Positions 30,001-40,171 of a stretch of 64,000 nt of DNA are shown piece by piece. The stretch spans positions 124,001-188,000 of the forward strand of contig NZ_QEWP01000008.1 of NCBI RefSeq assembly GCF_003121985.1. Direction: 5' to 3'. Source of the stretch: Marinilabilia rubra. GTDB lineage: Bacteria; Bacteroidota; Bacteroidia; Bacteroidales; Marinilabiliaceae. Both the position numbers and the translations under genes were made by a program. The notes beneath the pieces were generated by a model. It was not told the DNA's origin, did not search any database, and saw nothing but the letters and a program-made list of their open reading frames with translations. Position 1 is the stretch's first letter. Every line of letters begins with the position of its first letter.

Positions 30001-30573
30001 ATGAAGAATATAGTATTGTTTGCTTCGGGGTCGGGAAGTAATGCTGAAAATATTTCACTTTTTTTTAAAAACCATCCCGATGTGAATGTTTCGTACATTT
30101 TATCCAATCGGTCGAATGCGGGTGTTTTGGATAGAGCTAAGAAGTTGAATATTAATGCAATGGTGTTCGATAAGGAGATGTTTTCTAATACCGATGAAGT
30201 CCTGAATTTCTTGCATCGTGAGTCTCCGGATCTCATTGTTTTAGCGGGTTTTCTGTGGTTAGTGCCCAAAAAGATTGTTGAGGCTTTTCCTGACCGTATT
30301 ATAAATATTCATCCTGCACTTTTACCTCAATATGGCGGAAAAGGAATGTATGGCGATCGTGTTCATCAGGCCGTCATTGACAATAACGAAAAGGAATCAG
30401 GTATCACCATTCATTTTGTTAATGAAAAATACGATGATGGTGATATAATTTTTCAGGGGCGTTGTAAGGTAGAGGAAGGTGATACCCCTGCAACTCTGGC
30501 TGAAAAAGTACATCAATTAGAATATAAATACTATCCGGAAGTTATCCGGCAGGTGCTGAATCAGCAGAAATAG
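30001..30573 (+). CDS. purN: Phosphoribosylglycinamide formyltransferase
   Basis: The 190-residue protein matches PurN: FASGSGSNAENI at the N-terminus (phosphate-binding loop), the NIHPALLPQYGGKGMYG segment containing catalytic Asn and His, and GITIHFVNEKYDDGDIIFQ containing the catalytic Asp. It transfers a formyl group from 10-formyl-tetrahydrofolate to GAR in purine synthesis. Its last 32 bases overlap the convergent M23 peptidase gene. Confidence 0.96.
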   Translation: MKNIVLFASGSGSNAENISLFFKNHPDVNVSYILSNRSNAGVLDRAKKLNINAMVFDKEMFSNTDEVLNFLHRESPDLIVLAGFLWLVPKKIVEAFPDRIINIHPALLPQYGGKGMYGDRVHQAVIDNNEKESGITIHFVNEKYDDGDIIFQGRCKVEEGDTPATLAEKVHQLEYKYYPEVIRQVLNQQK

Positions 30574-31861
30574 TGTTGCGTTCCCGGAAAAATGAGGTGG
30601 TCAGGGAATCCAGCTCGTTTTTCCGGGGCCGTATGTGTTCCAGGTATTCCGGTAATCTTTCTTTTTTAATAGGGTCAACCGGAGGTGCTTCCACTTTTAA
30701 AGGATCTATCGGCCTTCTGTTTTTATATACTCTGAAATCAAGGTGCGGACCTGTCGCCAGGCCTGTTTGACCTACATAACCAATGAGTTGTCCCTGATTG
30801 ACAAAGTCTCCTTTTTTTAGACCCTTAGCAAATCCCGATAAATGCATATAAACAGTCGTGTAAACACTGTTGTGTTTTATTTTAATATAATTCCCTCCAC
30901 CTTTGGTGTCCCATGCTCTGTGTGTTACTCTGCCATCTCCTAATGCATAGACCGGTGTTCCGGTTGCTGCAGCATAATCAATTCCGTGGTGGGGGCGCCT
31001 TATTTTTAATACCGGATGCAATCTGCTGTTGCTAAATCTGCTGCTGATGCGTGAGAATTTCAGAGGGGCTTTCAGAAAGGCTTTTCTGAGACTTGCTCCT
31101 TCCTCGTCAAAATAACTCATTATGCTGTCTTGCTCATAACGGAAAGCATAAAAAGGTTTACCCCGGTGATGAAAATAAGCTGTATGAATGGTGCCAATAC
31201 CAATGGGGATGCTATCGACATATTCTTCGTCATAGACAACCGTGAAATGGTCTCCTTTTTCAATTCCGAAGAAATCTACAGTCCAGGCAAAAATGTCGGA
31301 GAGGTCGAGAGCCAGGTTGGGATTTAGGTCCTGATCCTTGATGGTATTCCAGAGCGATGTTTCAATAACGCCGACATCGGTTCTTCTTTTGGTGATTACT
31401 TTTTTCTTTTCCCTATAAATAATGGTGTCCCCTTTTAATGACATTACCAAATACTCAATGGGATCTATTTCGTATACAAACCACGCCGGGTGTTCAATGG
31501 AATCCTTTTGATTAAAGAATAAAGTGTAGGAATTGCCGGCTTTTATGTCCCGAACGTCAAAAACGTCTTTTGATTTCTGTGCCAGGTGATGGATGATGCT
31601 GTAATCTACATCGTGGGATGATAAAATGGTGGCCAGATTTTGGGCATATCTGATTCGGCCTTTCTCTATTCGGAAAGAATCTTTTTCAATTCCATAGAGC
31701 AATTCCGGGGGAGGGGGTGGAGGCATTTTAACTTGTCCCAGACTATCCGTTAATTCTTTTGGATCCGGAGTTTTTAATCCTCCGAATTGCCGGTAACACC
31801 ATACTGTTGAGAATACTAAGATGATTAATACAGCAATGCCAAGTATATGTTTCTTTTTCAT
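30542..31861 (-). CDS. M23 family metallopeptidase (cell-wall endopeptidase)
   Basis: The 439-residue protein has an N-terminal signal anchor (residues 4-22), a Pro-rich linker (MPPPPPPEL), a periplasmic region, and a C-terminal LytM/M23 domain. Zinc ligands are visible: His and Asp in RRPHHGIDYAAATGT and the final HLD in ATGPHLDFRVYK, with HLSGF between. The catalytic set is complete, so it is probably an active peptidoglycan endopeptidase rather than an EnvC-type activator. A ~50-residue tail follows. The 3' end overlaps purN by 32 bases tail to tail. Confidence 0.92.
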   Translation of the reverse strand: MKKKHILGIAVLIILVFSTVWCYRQFGGLKTPDPKELTDSLGQVKMPPPPPPELLYGIEKDSFRIEKGRIRYAQNLATILSSHDVDYSIIHHLAQKSKDVFDVRDIKAGNSYTLFFNQKDSIEHPAWFVYEIDPIEYLVMSLKGDTIIYREKKKVITKRRTDVGVIETSLWNTIKDQDLNPNLALDLSDIFAWTVDFFGIEKGDHFTVVYDEEYVDSIPIGIGTIHTAYFHHRGKPFYAFRYEQDSIMSYFDEEGASLRKAFLKAPLKFSRISSRFSNSRLHPVLKIRRPHHGIDYAAATGTPVYALGDGRVTHRAWDTKGGGNYIKIKHNSVYTTVYMHLSGFAKGLKKGDFVNQGQLIGYVGQTGLATGPHLDFRVYKNRRPIDPLKVEAPPVDPIKKERLPEYLEHIRPRKNELDSLTTSFFRERNTISADSAPAG

Positions 31862-32084
31862 TTTTGTCTCTGTTGTTTGTGTAAAGCCTTAATTTACGGG
31901 TTCTCAGGTGTTAAGGTTTTTTTTTGTTAGGTTAAACAAGAGTCAGAAGAAGATCGTTCATGTTTCCTAATTGTCAGAATTGAAGTAGGCTGTCCCGATT
32001 TGAATGGCTCCTTAATTGATCTGCAATGCAAATTGCGGTAATATAAGACTTTTCAGATAATTATTACGGAGGCTGTCCCTTGCT

Positions 32085-32993
32085 TTAAAGTTCTGCTTCT
32101 ATTTCATTAAGGGGCTTTTGCTTTTTTCTTCTGATTTTCAGTTTATCGTATCCTTCTCCATAAATTCCCATTACGTTACCCATGGTGATGAATGCCTCCG
32201 GGTCAACACTTTTAATAATTCTGAATAAGATGGAAGACTCTTTTTTTCTGGCATAGACCATTAAAATCTTAATATCTTCGCCTGTGTATCCCCCATAGGC
32301 AGGAATTATAGTCAGCCCTTTTTTCCCGGTATAAACAATCTGTTCGGCCAGTTCTTTGTGTTTTCTGGAGAAAATAAAGAATTGAACTGTTTGCTTGTTA
32401 CCTGAAATTACGAGGTCGATGGTATATGCAATAACAGCCATGGTCATAAAGCCATAAACCAGTGTTTCGATGGATTTGAATATGGGATAGGCCGTAGCAA
32501 TAATAATACCATCCATTGCCAGCAACAACCGGCCCATGCTAATGTTCTGGTATTTGTTGATGATTCGGGCAATGATGTCGGTGCCTCCGGCACTGCCTCC
32601 GTGGGTGAAGATCAATCCTCCCCCAACTCCGCTTAAGATGCCTCCGGTTACAGCAGCCATCATTTTTTCAGATACCAATGGTTCAGTGAAAATGTTGCTG
32701 AAGAAGGAAAGAAATCCTGCAAAAACCACCACACTATAGATGGACTTTATTCCAAAAGAGGCGCCGAGGATTTTCATGGCCAAAAGCAGAAGTCCTACAT
32801 TGATAATCAGGCTGCTCATTCCGACGTCAATGTCGAATAAGAAGAAAAGAATACTTGAAATACCGGTAAGGCCACCACCAATTATTTCACTGGGTATGAT
32901 GAAACCTGTCCAGCCGATTGCGCCTGAAGCAAGGCCGGCGGTAATAATTAAATACGACTTTATTTCTCTCCAAAGATATTCTTTCTTCATCAT
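32085..32993 (-). CDS. YitT family membrane protein
   Basis: The 302-residue protein has five or six hydrophobic helices in residues ~15-205 (the YitT_membrane/DUF161 region, with GGGLTGISSILFF and GGSAGGTDIIARII) followed by a soluble DUF2179 domain (about 210-290, FITMGNVMGIYGEGYDKLKI). Function is not established; some members are linked to metabolite or ion transport. It lies 64 bases upstream of the leuS 3' end on the same strand. A second in-frame ATG at 32990 is equally possible as start. Confidence 0.88.
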   Translation of the reverse strand: MMKKEYLWREIKSYLIITAGLASGAIGWTGFIIPSEIIGGGLTGISSILFFLFDIDVGMSSLIINVGLLLLAMKILGASFGIKSIYSVVVFAGFLSFFSNIFTEPLVSEKMMAAVTGGILSGVGGGLIFTHGGSAGGTDIIARIINKYQNISMGRLLLAMDGIIIATAYPIFKSIETLVYGFMTMAVIAYTIDLVISGNKQTVQFFIFSRKHKELAEQIVYTGKKGLTIIPAYGGYTGEDIKILMVYARKKESSILFRIIKSVDPEAFITMGNVMGIYGEGYDKLKIRRKKQKPLNEIEAEL

Positions 32994-33057
32994 ATTATAA
33001 AGAAAACCACCGGAAAAGAGAATCTTCTCCGGAGGTATATATTTTTATGTTGCTGTT

Positions 33058-35847
33058 TTATCCAACAACAATATTAACTATTTTCCCGGGTACAACAATG
33101 ACCTTGCGGACAGTTTTTCCTTCTGTCCATTTGGCAGCTCCTTCATGTGCAAGTGCGGCTTTCTCGATCTCTTCTTTGCCCGCATCTGCAGGCATCTCAA
33201 GTTTAAAACGCATTTTCCCGTTAAACGAGACCGGATACACTACACTATCATCCTTGAGGTACTTATCCTCAGCCTTTGGCCATGGGGCATCTACAATGGA
33301 TGTTTTATGTCCGAGCATGTGCCATAGTTCTTCTGCCATGTGTGGGGCAAAAGGAGACAAAAGAATGGCCAATGGCTCCAGGATGCTACGTTTGTGGCAT
33401 TTAAGGTCGTTTAACTCGTTGACGCAAATCATAAATGCACTTACACAGGTGTTGAACGAGAACCGTTCAATGTCATCACTTATTTTAGCGATGGCCCGGT
33501 GCAGTACTTTTAATTCGTCTTTTGATGGTTCTTTATCTGTAACCAGAATACCATTGTCACGGTCAATAAAAAGGCGCCATGCCTTTCTGAGGAATTTATG
33601 GACTCCGTCAATTCCGTTGGTGTCCCAAGGCTTGGACTGTTCTAATGGTCCCAGAAACATTTCGTAAAGACGAAGTGTGTCGGCTCCGTATTGTTCAATA
33701 ATGTCATCAGGATTGACCACATTAAACATCGATTTTGACATTTTTTCCACAGCCCATCCGCAAACATATTTTCCTCCATCTTCAAGGATGAATTCTGCAT
33801 CCTTGTATTCCGGATTCCAGTTTTTGAAAGCTTCGATGTCCAAAATGTCGTTCTGAACTATATTGACATCAACATGGATTGGTGTGGTGTCGTAGTCTTT
33901 CTTTAGATTGTACGAAACAAACTTGTTGGTGCCTTTAAGGCGATAGACAAAGTTTGAACGTCCCTGAATCATTCCCTGGTTCACAAGTTTACGGAAAGGT
34001 TCTGATTGGCATACTTCTCCAATGTCGTAAAGAAATTTGTTCCAGAACCTTGAGTAAATCAGGTGCCCTGTAGCATGCTCGGTTCCTCCAATATAGAGAT
34101 CCACATCCTTCCAGTACTCATTGGCTTCCTGACTTACAAGTTGCTTGTTGTTGTGAGGATCCATATACCTTAAGTAGTAGGCAGATGACCCTGCAAATCC
34201 TGGCATGGTGTTCAGTTCAAGCGGATACCCCTCCTCGGTTTTCCAGTTTTTTGCACGTCCCAGTGGAGGCTCACCTTGCTCAGTTGGCAGATATTTGTCC
34301 ACTTCCGGAAGTTCCAATGGTAAATTTGATACATCCAAAGTGTAGGGCATGTCATCCTTGTAATAAACAGGGAATGGTTCCCCCCAGTAACGCTGACGGC
34401 TGAAAATGGCATCACGAAGACGGTAGTTGACATTAACTTCTCCAATTCCTTTTTTGCGGATGTATTCCTTTGTTTTATGGATGGCTTCCGGGACATCCAA
34501 ACCATTGATGAAGCCGGAGTTAACCATGTAACCCTCCTTTGAATCAATGGAGTCATCCCATTGGTCTGTGTCGGCAGGTTCTTCTCCGTGAGGAACCACT
34601 ACTTGTGTGACGGGAAGGTCAAAAGTACGTGCAAAAGCAAAGTCACGACTGTCGTGAGCAGGAACAGCCATAATAGCCCCGGTACCATAGCCGGCCAGCA
34701 CATAATCACTTACCCAAACCGGGACTTCCTCATTGGTCAATGGATTAACAGCATAAGCCCCCGTGAAAACACCTGTCATTTTTTTGACTTCCGACATGCG
34801 TTCACGTTCGGTGCGTTTTTTGGCATCGGCAATATATTGCTCTACTTCTTTTTTATGATCGGAATGAACCACCTGATTTACCAGTTCGCTTTCCGGAGCC
34901 AAAACCATGAAAGTTACACCAAATACAGTGTCTGCACGGGTAGTGAAGATCTTCATCTCGACATCCGAGTTTTTTACCGGAAAAATCATTTCAGCACCTT
35001 CGGAGCGGCCGATCCAGTTTTTCTGTATTTCTTTCAAAGAGTCTGACCAGTCAATGTTGTCCAGTCCGATAAGTAAGCGCTCTGCGTAAGCGGAAACTCT
35101 CAGTGACCACTGTCGCATTACTTTTTGCTCAACGGGATGTCCACCTCTTAAGGAAACCCCCTCTTTTACTTCATCGTTGGCAAGAACGGTTCCTAATTCC
35201 GGACACCAGTTGACCATGGTGTCGGCCAGGTAAGCAATACGGTAGTTTAATAGAATTTCCTGCTGTTCTTTTTCGGTCTTGCCGTTCCATTCATCTGCCG
35301 TAAAAGAGAGTTCATCAGAACAGGCTGCATCGATGTCTTTGGTTCCTTTTGCTTTAAAGTGATCGATCAAGTCATTGACTGGCAGGGCTTTTTCTGCTTT
35401 GTTGTCGTAGTAGTGGTGAAACATTTGAATAAAAGCCCACTGTGTCCATTTGTAATATTCCGGATCACAGGTTTTTACTTCTCTATTCCAGTCGTATGAA
35501 AAACCTATCTTGTCTAACTGCTCGCGATAGCGCTTAATGTTTTTTTCGGTTGTAATGGCCGGATGTTGCCCTGTTTGAATGGCATATTGCTCTGCAGGCA
35601 ATCCGTAGGCATCATAACCCATAGGGTGGAGTACGTTAAAACCATTCAACCGCTTAAACCGGCTGAAAATATCCGAAGCAATATAGCCAAGAGGGTGTCC
35701 CACATGGAGTCCGGCTCCCGAGGGGTAAGGAAACATGTCAAGTACATAGTACTTTGGCTTTTCTTTGTCAACGTCTACCTGGTAAGTTTTCTGATCTTTC
35801 CAGTGCTTTTGCCACTTTTTTTCAATCTCTTTAAAATTGTACTCCAT
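33058..35847 (-). CDS. leuS: Leucyl-tRNA synthetase
   Basis: The 929-residue class I synthetase has the HIGH-type motif HVGH at residues 48-51 within [15 protein letters not shown] and the KMSKS motif in [15 protein letters not shown] near residue 700. Between them lies the CP1 editing domain with the TRADTVFG and [15 protein letters not shown] segments. An extra open stretch of 19 codons precedes the ATG at 35847; the family start [16 protein letters not shown] decides for 35847. It attaches leucine to tRNA-Leu. The closest downstream gene on its strand is the YitT gene. Confidence 0.97.
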   Translation of the reverse strand: MEYNFKEIEKKWQKHWKDQKTYQVDVDKEKPKYYVLDMFPYPSGAGLHVGHPLGYIASDIFSRFKRLNGFNVLHPMGYDAYGLPAEQYAIQTGQHPAITTEKNIKRYREQLDKIGFSYDWNREVKTCDPEYYKWTQWAFIQMFHHYYDNKAEKALPVNDLIDHFKAKGTKDIDAACSDELSFTADEWNGKTEKEQQEILLNYRIAYLADTMVNWCPELGTVLANDEVKEGVSLRGGHPVEQKVMRQWSLRVSAYAERLLIGLDNIDWSDSLKEIQKNWIGRSEGAEMIFPVKNSDVEMKIFTTRADTVFGVTFMVLAPESELVNQVVHSDHKKEVEQYIADAKKRTERERMSEVKKMTGVFTGAYAVNPLTNEEVPVWVSDYVLAGYGTGAIMAVPAHDSRDFAFARTFDLPVTQVVVPHGEEPADTDQWDDSIDSKEGYMVNSGFINGLDVPEAIHKTKEYIRKKGIGEVNVNYRLRDAIFSRQRYWGEPFPVYYKDDMPYTLDVSNLPLELPEVDKYLPTEQGEPPLGRAKNWKTEEGYPLELNTMPGFAGSSAYYLRYMDPHNNKQLVSQEANEYWKDVDLYIGGTEHATGHLIYSRFWNKFLYDIGEVCQSEPFRKLVNQGMIQGRSNFVYRLKGTNKFVSYNLKKDYDTTPIHVDVNIVQNDILDIEAFKNWNPEYKDAEFILEDGGKYVCGWAVEKMSKSMFNVVNPDDIIEQYGADTLRLYEMFLGPLEQSKPWDTNGIDGVHKFLRKAWRLFIDRDNGILVTDKEPSKDELKVLHRAIAKISDDIERFSFNTCVSAFMICVNELNDLKCHKRSILEPLAILLSPFAPHMAEELWHMLGHKTSIVDAPWPKAEDKYLKDDSVVYPVSFNGKMRFKLEMPADAGKEEIEKAALAHEGAAKWTEGKTVRKVIVVPGKIVNIVVG

Positions 35848-35998
35848 GATGCAGTAAAATATAGTATTTCTATCTTTTTTGTTCTCAAAGCTGCGAAAAT
35901 ACAAAAAGTTTCAGAGAATTGTAAGGTCTTTTACGTGTTCGTTATTCCTTAAAAACCAGGGGCAGAAAAAGATTCTCAAAGGGATTATTTAAACAGAG

Positions 35999-36029
35999 TT
36001 TGAGTGATGCGTAAAAAATCCTATATTTG
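35999..36029 (+). promoter_or_regulatory. Promoter of tRNA-Arg
   Basis: TTTG at 35999-36002, a 19-base spacer, and TATATTTG at 36022-36029 form a perfect Bacteroidota -33/-7 promoter 12 bases before the tRNA. Confidence 0.75.
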
Positions 36030-36040
36030 CGGCGCAAAAG

Positions 36041-36113
36041 GGCTCCGTAGTTTAACTGGATAGAACGTGGGATTCCGGTTCCTATGGTGGGGGTTCGAGT
36101 CCTCCCGGAGTCA
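36041..36113 (+). tRNA. tRNA-Arg (anticodon CCG)
   Basis: The 73-base cloverleaf has acceptor GGCTCCG paired to CGGAGTC (one G-T), a D arm closed by GTT/AAC, anticodon stem TGGGA/TCCTA with loop TTCCGGT (anticodon CCG at 36075-36077, G37 next to it), and a T arm GGGGG-TTCGAGT-CCTCC. CCA is not encoded. It has its own promoter and a terminator follows. Confidence 0.93.
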
Positions 36114-36435
36114 CTGGGAATAAACCGCAATTCAATGTAAGCCATTGTTTTGCGGTTTTTGTTTTTTGTGTGCCAGTTTCTGGGTGATTAGATTATGTGA
36201 GCTTTTTGTTTTCTTAGCACTCCACAATAATTATCCCGATTTGATGGAGCTATTCTTTCTTTTTTTCCTTTAAACTTGAAGAGGTCAATTTTTGGGTGTG
36301 ATGCAAATGAGTCCTCTTTGTTAAAAAAACGGGTAAGTTTTTTTTTACAACATTTGCCGGGGAATTGCGTAGTAATTTTACAACCTGAAAACATGTAAAA
36401 CGTCAATTAAATAATCTAATTTTAAACATTAACTT
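36114..36435. other. Intergenic stretch between tRNA-Arg and the lipoprotein gene
   Basis: After the tRNA terminator (36122-36160) I see no gene. TAATTTTA near 36374, one base off the -7 consensus, could be the lipoprotein promoter. Confidence 0.45.
36122..36160 (+). terminator. Terminator of tRNA-Arg
   Basis: AAACCGCAA pairs with TTGCGGTTT and an inner CAATG/CATTG helix extends the stem-loop; a T run follows. Confidence 0.75.
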
Positions 36436-37665
36436 ATGAAGATCAAAGTATTATTTGTATCGGTTTTAGCGTTTGCCCTGGCAGTAGGTTGCCAGGAAGA
36501 TGAAAAAGGAGAAAAAATGAGCCCACTGGGTGTCGAGGAACATAAGGCCAATTTGGAGCAAAGTGGTTTGAATGTAGTCGACAAAATGGATGCCATGAGC
36601 GACATGGAAGCCCTTCATGTTGTCAATGAATTTGTGTCTCTGATCGAAAATACCTCAGGAGAGGAATCCGGGATTGTTTCTGAGCAATCCGGAGTGGTTA
36701 CAGTTATGAAATCAGTAGGAGAATTTGAAAATGGAATGGAAGCCGCGGTAAACCTCAAGTCCACTACTGTTGACAACACTACCCTGGCCGGGGAATTTGA
36801 CCAGGAGGCTGGGATTTATACCTATGATCCTGAGACGCAATCATGGATTAAAGGAGAAAGTGGCGACCAGATTACTTATCATTTTCCTGTGAATGGCAGC
36901 GAAACCAACAATGCCACTATTTCGGTTACTAATTTCAGCGCCTTTACAACCACCAATCCCGATCTTGCAGAAGTGGAGGATCTGTTGGAATCGGTTAATA
37001 TTTCTCTGACAGTAAATGAGGAACAACTGATCTTGTTTGAATTTGAAGCTTCCTATGACGAAAATGATATTCCTGAATCCATCACCGAGAGTCTTACTTT
37101 AGGAAAATACATTATTGAAACTTCAGTGGAAAAGGACAATTCAACCATGGCTTTTGAGCAATCATTTGAATTTGACGGTAACAATATTATTTCTTACCAT
37201 TTTGAAAGCAATGGTGAATTCACTTATGACAATATTGAGGATAATACTTCAGAAGAGCCCAATCCTTTTGATCAATCTGTTGTGAATTCTGCAAATTCCT
37301 GGGTTGCCGTTGACAATCTTAAGCTGGAAGGAACCATTGACTGGAAAGGCTTTCAAAATGATGCCGGAAATATTGACGAAGATAGCTTTGAATCAGAGCA
37401 GGTATGGGTGGAAACTCTGGCCGGACTCATTAACAACAATGCCAGTATTGAATTGAAGTACAACGACAGCAATGAAATTATTGCAGTTGGAGAAGCTTAC
37501 TCTGCAGATTCTGATGAGGGCTGGGAGTTAGATTTTCGTGTGAAATTCAGCGATGGATCTTATATGGATGACTCTTTCTTTGGGGAAGAAAATTTCACTG
37601 ATTTTGTGAATAGTGTTGATGAAATGATCAATGAAGTAGAAACCAATTATGGTATGTCTGAATAA
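36436..37665 (+). CDS. Acidic lipoprotein of unknown function, likely surface-exposed
   Basis: The 409-residue protein begins with a lipoprotein signal peptide ending LAVGC, with Cys19 as the lipid site. It is followed at once by QEDEKGEK, which resembles the acidic lipoprotein export signal that sends Bacteroidota lipoproteins to the cell surface. The mature part is strongly acidic, Asn/Glu/Ser-rich, with predicted beta content and segments such as YTYDPETQSWIKGES, but I recognise no family. No Cys follows the first one. It is monocistronic with a terminator behind it. A binding or surface-layer role is possible but not shown. Confidence 0.8.
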   Translation: MKIKVLFVSVLAFALAVGCQEDEKGEKMSPLGVEEHKANLEQSGLNVVDKMDAMSDMEALHVVNEFVSLIENTSGEESGIVSEQSGVVTVMKSVGEFENGMEAAVNLKSTTVDNTTLAGEFDQEAGIYTYDPETQSWIKGESGDQITYHFPVNGSETNNATISVTNFSAFTTTNPDLAEVEDLLESVNISLTVNEEQLILFEFEASYDENDIPESITESLTLGKYIIETSVEKDNSTMAFEQSFEFDGNNIISYHFESNGEFTYDNIEDNTSEEPNPFDQSVVNSANSWVAVDNLKLEGTIDWKGFQNDAGNIDEDSFESEQVWVETLAGLINNNASIELKYNDSNEIIAVGEAYSADSDEGWELDFRVKFSDGSYMDDSFFGEENFTDFVNSVDEMINEVETNYGMSE

Positions 37666-37689
37666 TCTATGGAGAGCTTATTTTGATTG

Positions 37690-37732
37690 AAAAAAACTTG
37701 GAGGCTACGTATTTCGTGGTCTCCAAGTTTTT
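37690..37732 (+). terminator. Terminator after the acidic lipoprotein gene
   Basis: A long hairpin with stem AAAACTTGGAG/CTCCAAGTTTT continues inward through GCTACG/CGTGGT, followed by a T run. Confidence 0.85.
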
Positions 37733-37810
37733 GTTTATGGCGTAAAGTTTTAAGAAAAAAAATTAGGCTCGTTTTAATGGGAAGTATTGTTTTACTTCAC
37801 TGCAAATAAT

Positions 37811-40168
37811 ATGGATTCCCTGAATCGTATGATGAAATCGTTCTTTCATATTTCACTGACTACCGGATTGGCTTTTCTGCTTCCATTTCTGGCAGGAGCC
37901 CAGGATCATTGCCTTCGGGGCAGGGTGGTTGAAGCGGAGTCAGGTAATCCTGTGCAGGATGCACATATATGGGAGAGTGTTGGCGAAACCGGAACCGTAA
38001 CCGATTCCGTTGGCTTTTTTAAAATTTGCAGCGAACGTCCCGGTCAGTCAATGATTTTTGTAAGTCATACTACCTATAAAGATACATCTGTTGTAATTCA
38101 AATGGATTCTCCTGACATTGCCGTAATTGAACTTCGCACGAAAGAATTTTTGGCTGATGAGGTGAGAATCACAGGGAGGGACGGAAGTTATGCAAATAAG
38201 GTAGTTCCCGGGCAGAGTCAACTTAAATCTTCCGAGCTGTTCAATCTTCCATCTGTAATGGGAGAAGCCGATGTGGTAAGAGGCTTGCAGCAGATGACAG
38301 GGATTCAGTCTGTAAGTGAGGGTATCGGAGGAATCTATGTAAGAGGAGGCGGACCCGGGCAAAACCGGGTGGCTCTGGATGACATGGAATTAATGAATCC
38401 GGTTCATTTGATGGGCGTTTATTCTGTCTTTAATCCGCTAACCACCAAACGTGCTGATGTTTTTAAAGGGCATGCCCCGGCTTCTGTTCGCAGTGGACTC
38501 TCCTCTTCTATTCTTGTAACATCCAAAGATCCTCTGTTGGAAGAGAGTCAGATAAATGGGGCACTTGGAAATTTGGCTGCCAATTTGACTTTTTCCTGGA
38601 GATCGAAGAACCAAAAACTAGGAATAACAGCTGGTTTTCGGCGCAGTTACCTGGAACTTTACAGATCAGTTTCTTCTCTCTTTATTTCTGAAGAAGACAA
38701 TTATTTTAAGCGAAGTTTCTATCGGTTTTATGATTTTAACGGAAAGATGGCTTTTAAACCCTGGCCAAATACCCGCTTTTTGTTGACCTGGTATTTGGGA
38801 GCTGATGATTTTTCGATTGATAATGATGAAATTGGTTATAATGCCGGTACCAATTATGGCAATAGGGCAGTAGCTTTTAAATGGAATCAGCGATTAGGCA
38901 GTGGTCAGTCATTTTCTTCCACACTGAGTTACTCGGGGGCCTGGTCCGATTTTGATGGTGAGATAATTGACAATGACTTGTGGTTTAAAAGTTGGCATGA
39001 GAGGTTTTCATTTAAAAATCAGTGGCTGATTGAAGGTAGTGATCATATGGTGAAGTTTGGTGCCGATGCTTATCTGTACAACACCAAACCTCAGGATATG
39101 GAATTGATAATGCCTGATGATACCACCCAAACAGAAGACCGCTTCAAAAATGCAGCTTTGAGTGTATTTCTGGAAGACACATATGATGTTACCCCTGATT
39201 TTAGTGTTTATGCAGGTTTAAGAGGGTTTTATTATATGGTGCTTGGGCCTTATTCGTATTCCGCTTCCGGCAGATCCATTTCAATAGATGATGGCAACTG
39301 GTTAGAGGGTGATTTTTACTGGTCGCCATCCGTTTCATTATCTTACACTCCCGATTTAAATCAGGAATTTCGTTTGGCCTGGTCGCGGAATGTTCAGTTT
39401 ATGCATCTGGCCGCATTGAGTTCCATGCCATTGCCCAACGATATTTGGATGATGGCTTCCCCGCGTCTGAAACCTCAGAAAAGTCATCAGTTTTCAATTG
39501 AATATAATCGACAGTGGCCATCGTTTTCTTTTACAACAGGGGCTTTTGCCCGGTGGATGGAAAATCAGTTGATTTTTAATGTGAATGTTGATGGTCGCGA
39601 AATGAATTTCGAAGATCATTTTTATCATGGAAAGGGACGTGCTTACGGTCTGGAATTTTCTCTGCAAAAAGTGCGCGGCGACTTACAAGGGGCTCTAAAT
39701 TATACACTTTCCAGGTCTGAGAGAGCATTTCCCGAGATATTTAATGGCGAATGGTTTAATGAAAAATTTGACCGTACACACGATCTTTCGCTTCAAGCAT
39801 CTTATGAATTGAATGAAAAATGGACCATCAATGCCAACTGGATTTATGCCACCGGAAATAATATGACTCTTCCCTCCGGACGAATGTGGATGATGGGAAC
39901 CATTATGAACGATTACGATGGATATAACAATTTCAGACTTCCCCCTTATCACCGGTTGGATTTGTCTGCCAGACTCAGGTTAACGAGTGATGTTTTTAAG
40001 GAATCGGTTCTCGATTTTTCAATCGTAAATGTCTACAACAGGGCCAATCCATATTTCGTATTTTACAAAGTTATCAGAGGTGACAGTAATTACGATATTG
40101 ATATTAATATTGCCCAGGTATCGCTTTTCCCCGTGATGCCATCCGTTAGCTGGAAATTTAAATTTTAA
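37811..40168 (+). CDS. TonB-dependent outer-membrane receptor with carboxypeptidase-like N-terminal domain
   Basis: From the ATG at 37811 the product is 785 residues; a TTG eight codons upstream is less likely, and ATGs at 37829/37832 are also possible. A signal peptide ends near LAGAQ. A carboxypeptidase-regulatory-like domain follows (about residues 35-115, LRGRVVEAESGNPVQDAHI), then a plug domain with VRGGGPGQNRVALDDMELMN, and a 22-strand-type barrel ending in WKFKF with terminal Phe. It imports a ligand across the outer membrane using TonB energy; the ligand is unknown. The DUF4249 lipoprotein gene follows after three bases, a pairing seen repeatedly in Bacteroidota. Confidence 0.92.
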   Translation: MDSLNRMMKSFFHISLTTGLAFLLPFLAGAQDHCLRGRVVEAESGNPVQDAHIWESVGETGTVTDSVGFFKICSERPGQSMIFVSHTTYKDTSVVIQMDSPDIAVIELRTKEFLADEVRITGRDGSYANKVVPGQSQLKSSELFNLPSVMGEADVVRGLQQMTGIQSVSEGIGGIYVRGGGPGQNRVALDDMELMNPVHLMGVYSVFNPLTTKRADVFKGHAPASVRSGLSSSILVTSKDPLLEESQINGALGNLAANLTFSWRSKNQKLGITAGFRRSYLELYRSVSSLFISEEDNYFKRSFYRFYDFNGKMAFKPWPNTRFLLTWYLGADDFSIDNDEIGYNAGTNYGNRAVAFKWNQRLGSGQSFSSTLSYSGAWSDFDGEIIDNDLWFKSWHERFSFKNQWLIEGSDHMVKFGADAYLYNTKPQDMELIMPDDTTQTEDRFKNAALSVFLEDTYDVTPDFSVYAGLRGFYYMVLGPYSYSASGRSISIDDGNWLEGDFYWSPSVSLSYTPDLNQEFRLAWSRNVQFMHLAALSSMPLPNDIWMMASPRLKPQKSHQFSIEYNRQWPSFSFTTGAFARWMENQLIFNVNVDGREMNFEDHFYHGKGRAYGLEFSLQKVRGDLQGALNYTLSRSERAFPEIFNGEWFNEKFDRTHDLSLQASYELNEKWTINANWIYATGNNMTLPSGRMWMMGTIMNDYDGYNNFRLPPYHRLDLSARLRLTSDVFKESVLDFSIVNVYNRANPYFVFYKVIRGDSNYDIDINIAQVSLFPVMPSVSWKFKF

Positions 40169-40171
40169 CAG

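Noticed and set aside
33145-35089. Several long open frames antisense to leuS
   Set aside because: They mirror the leuS reading frame and contain no domain; shadows of the real gene.
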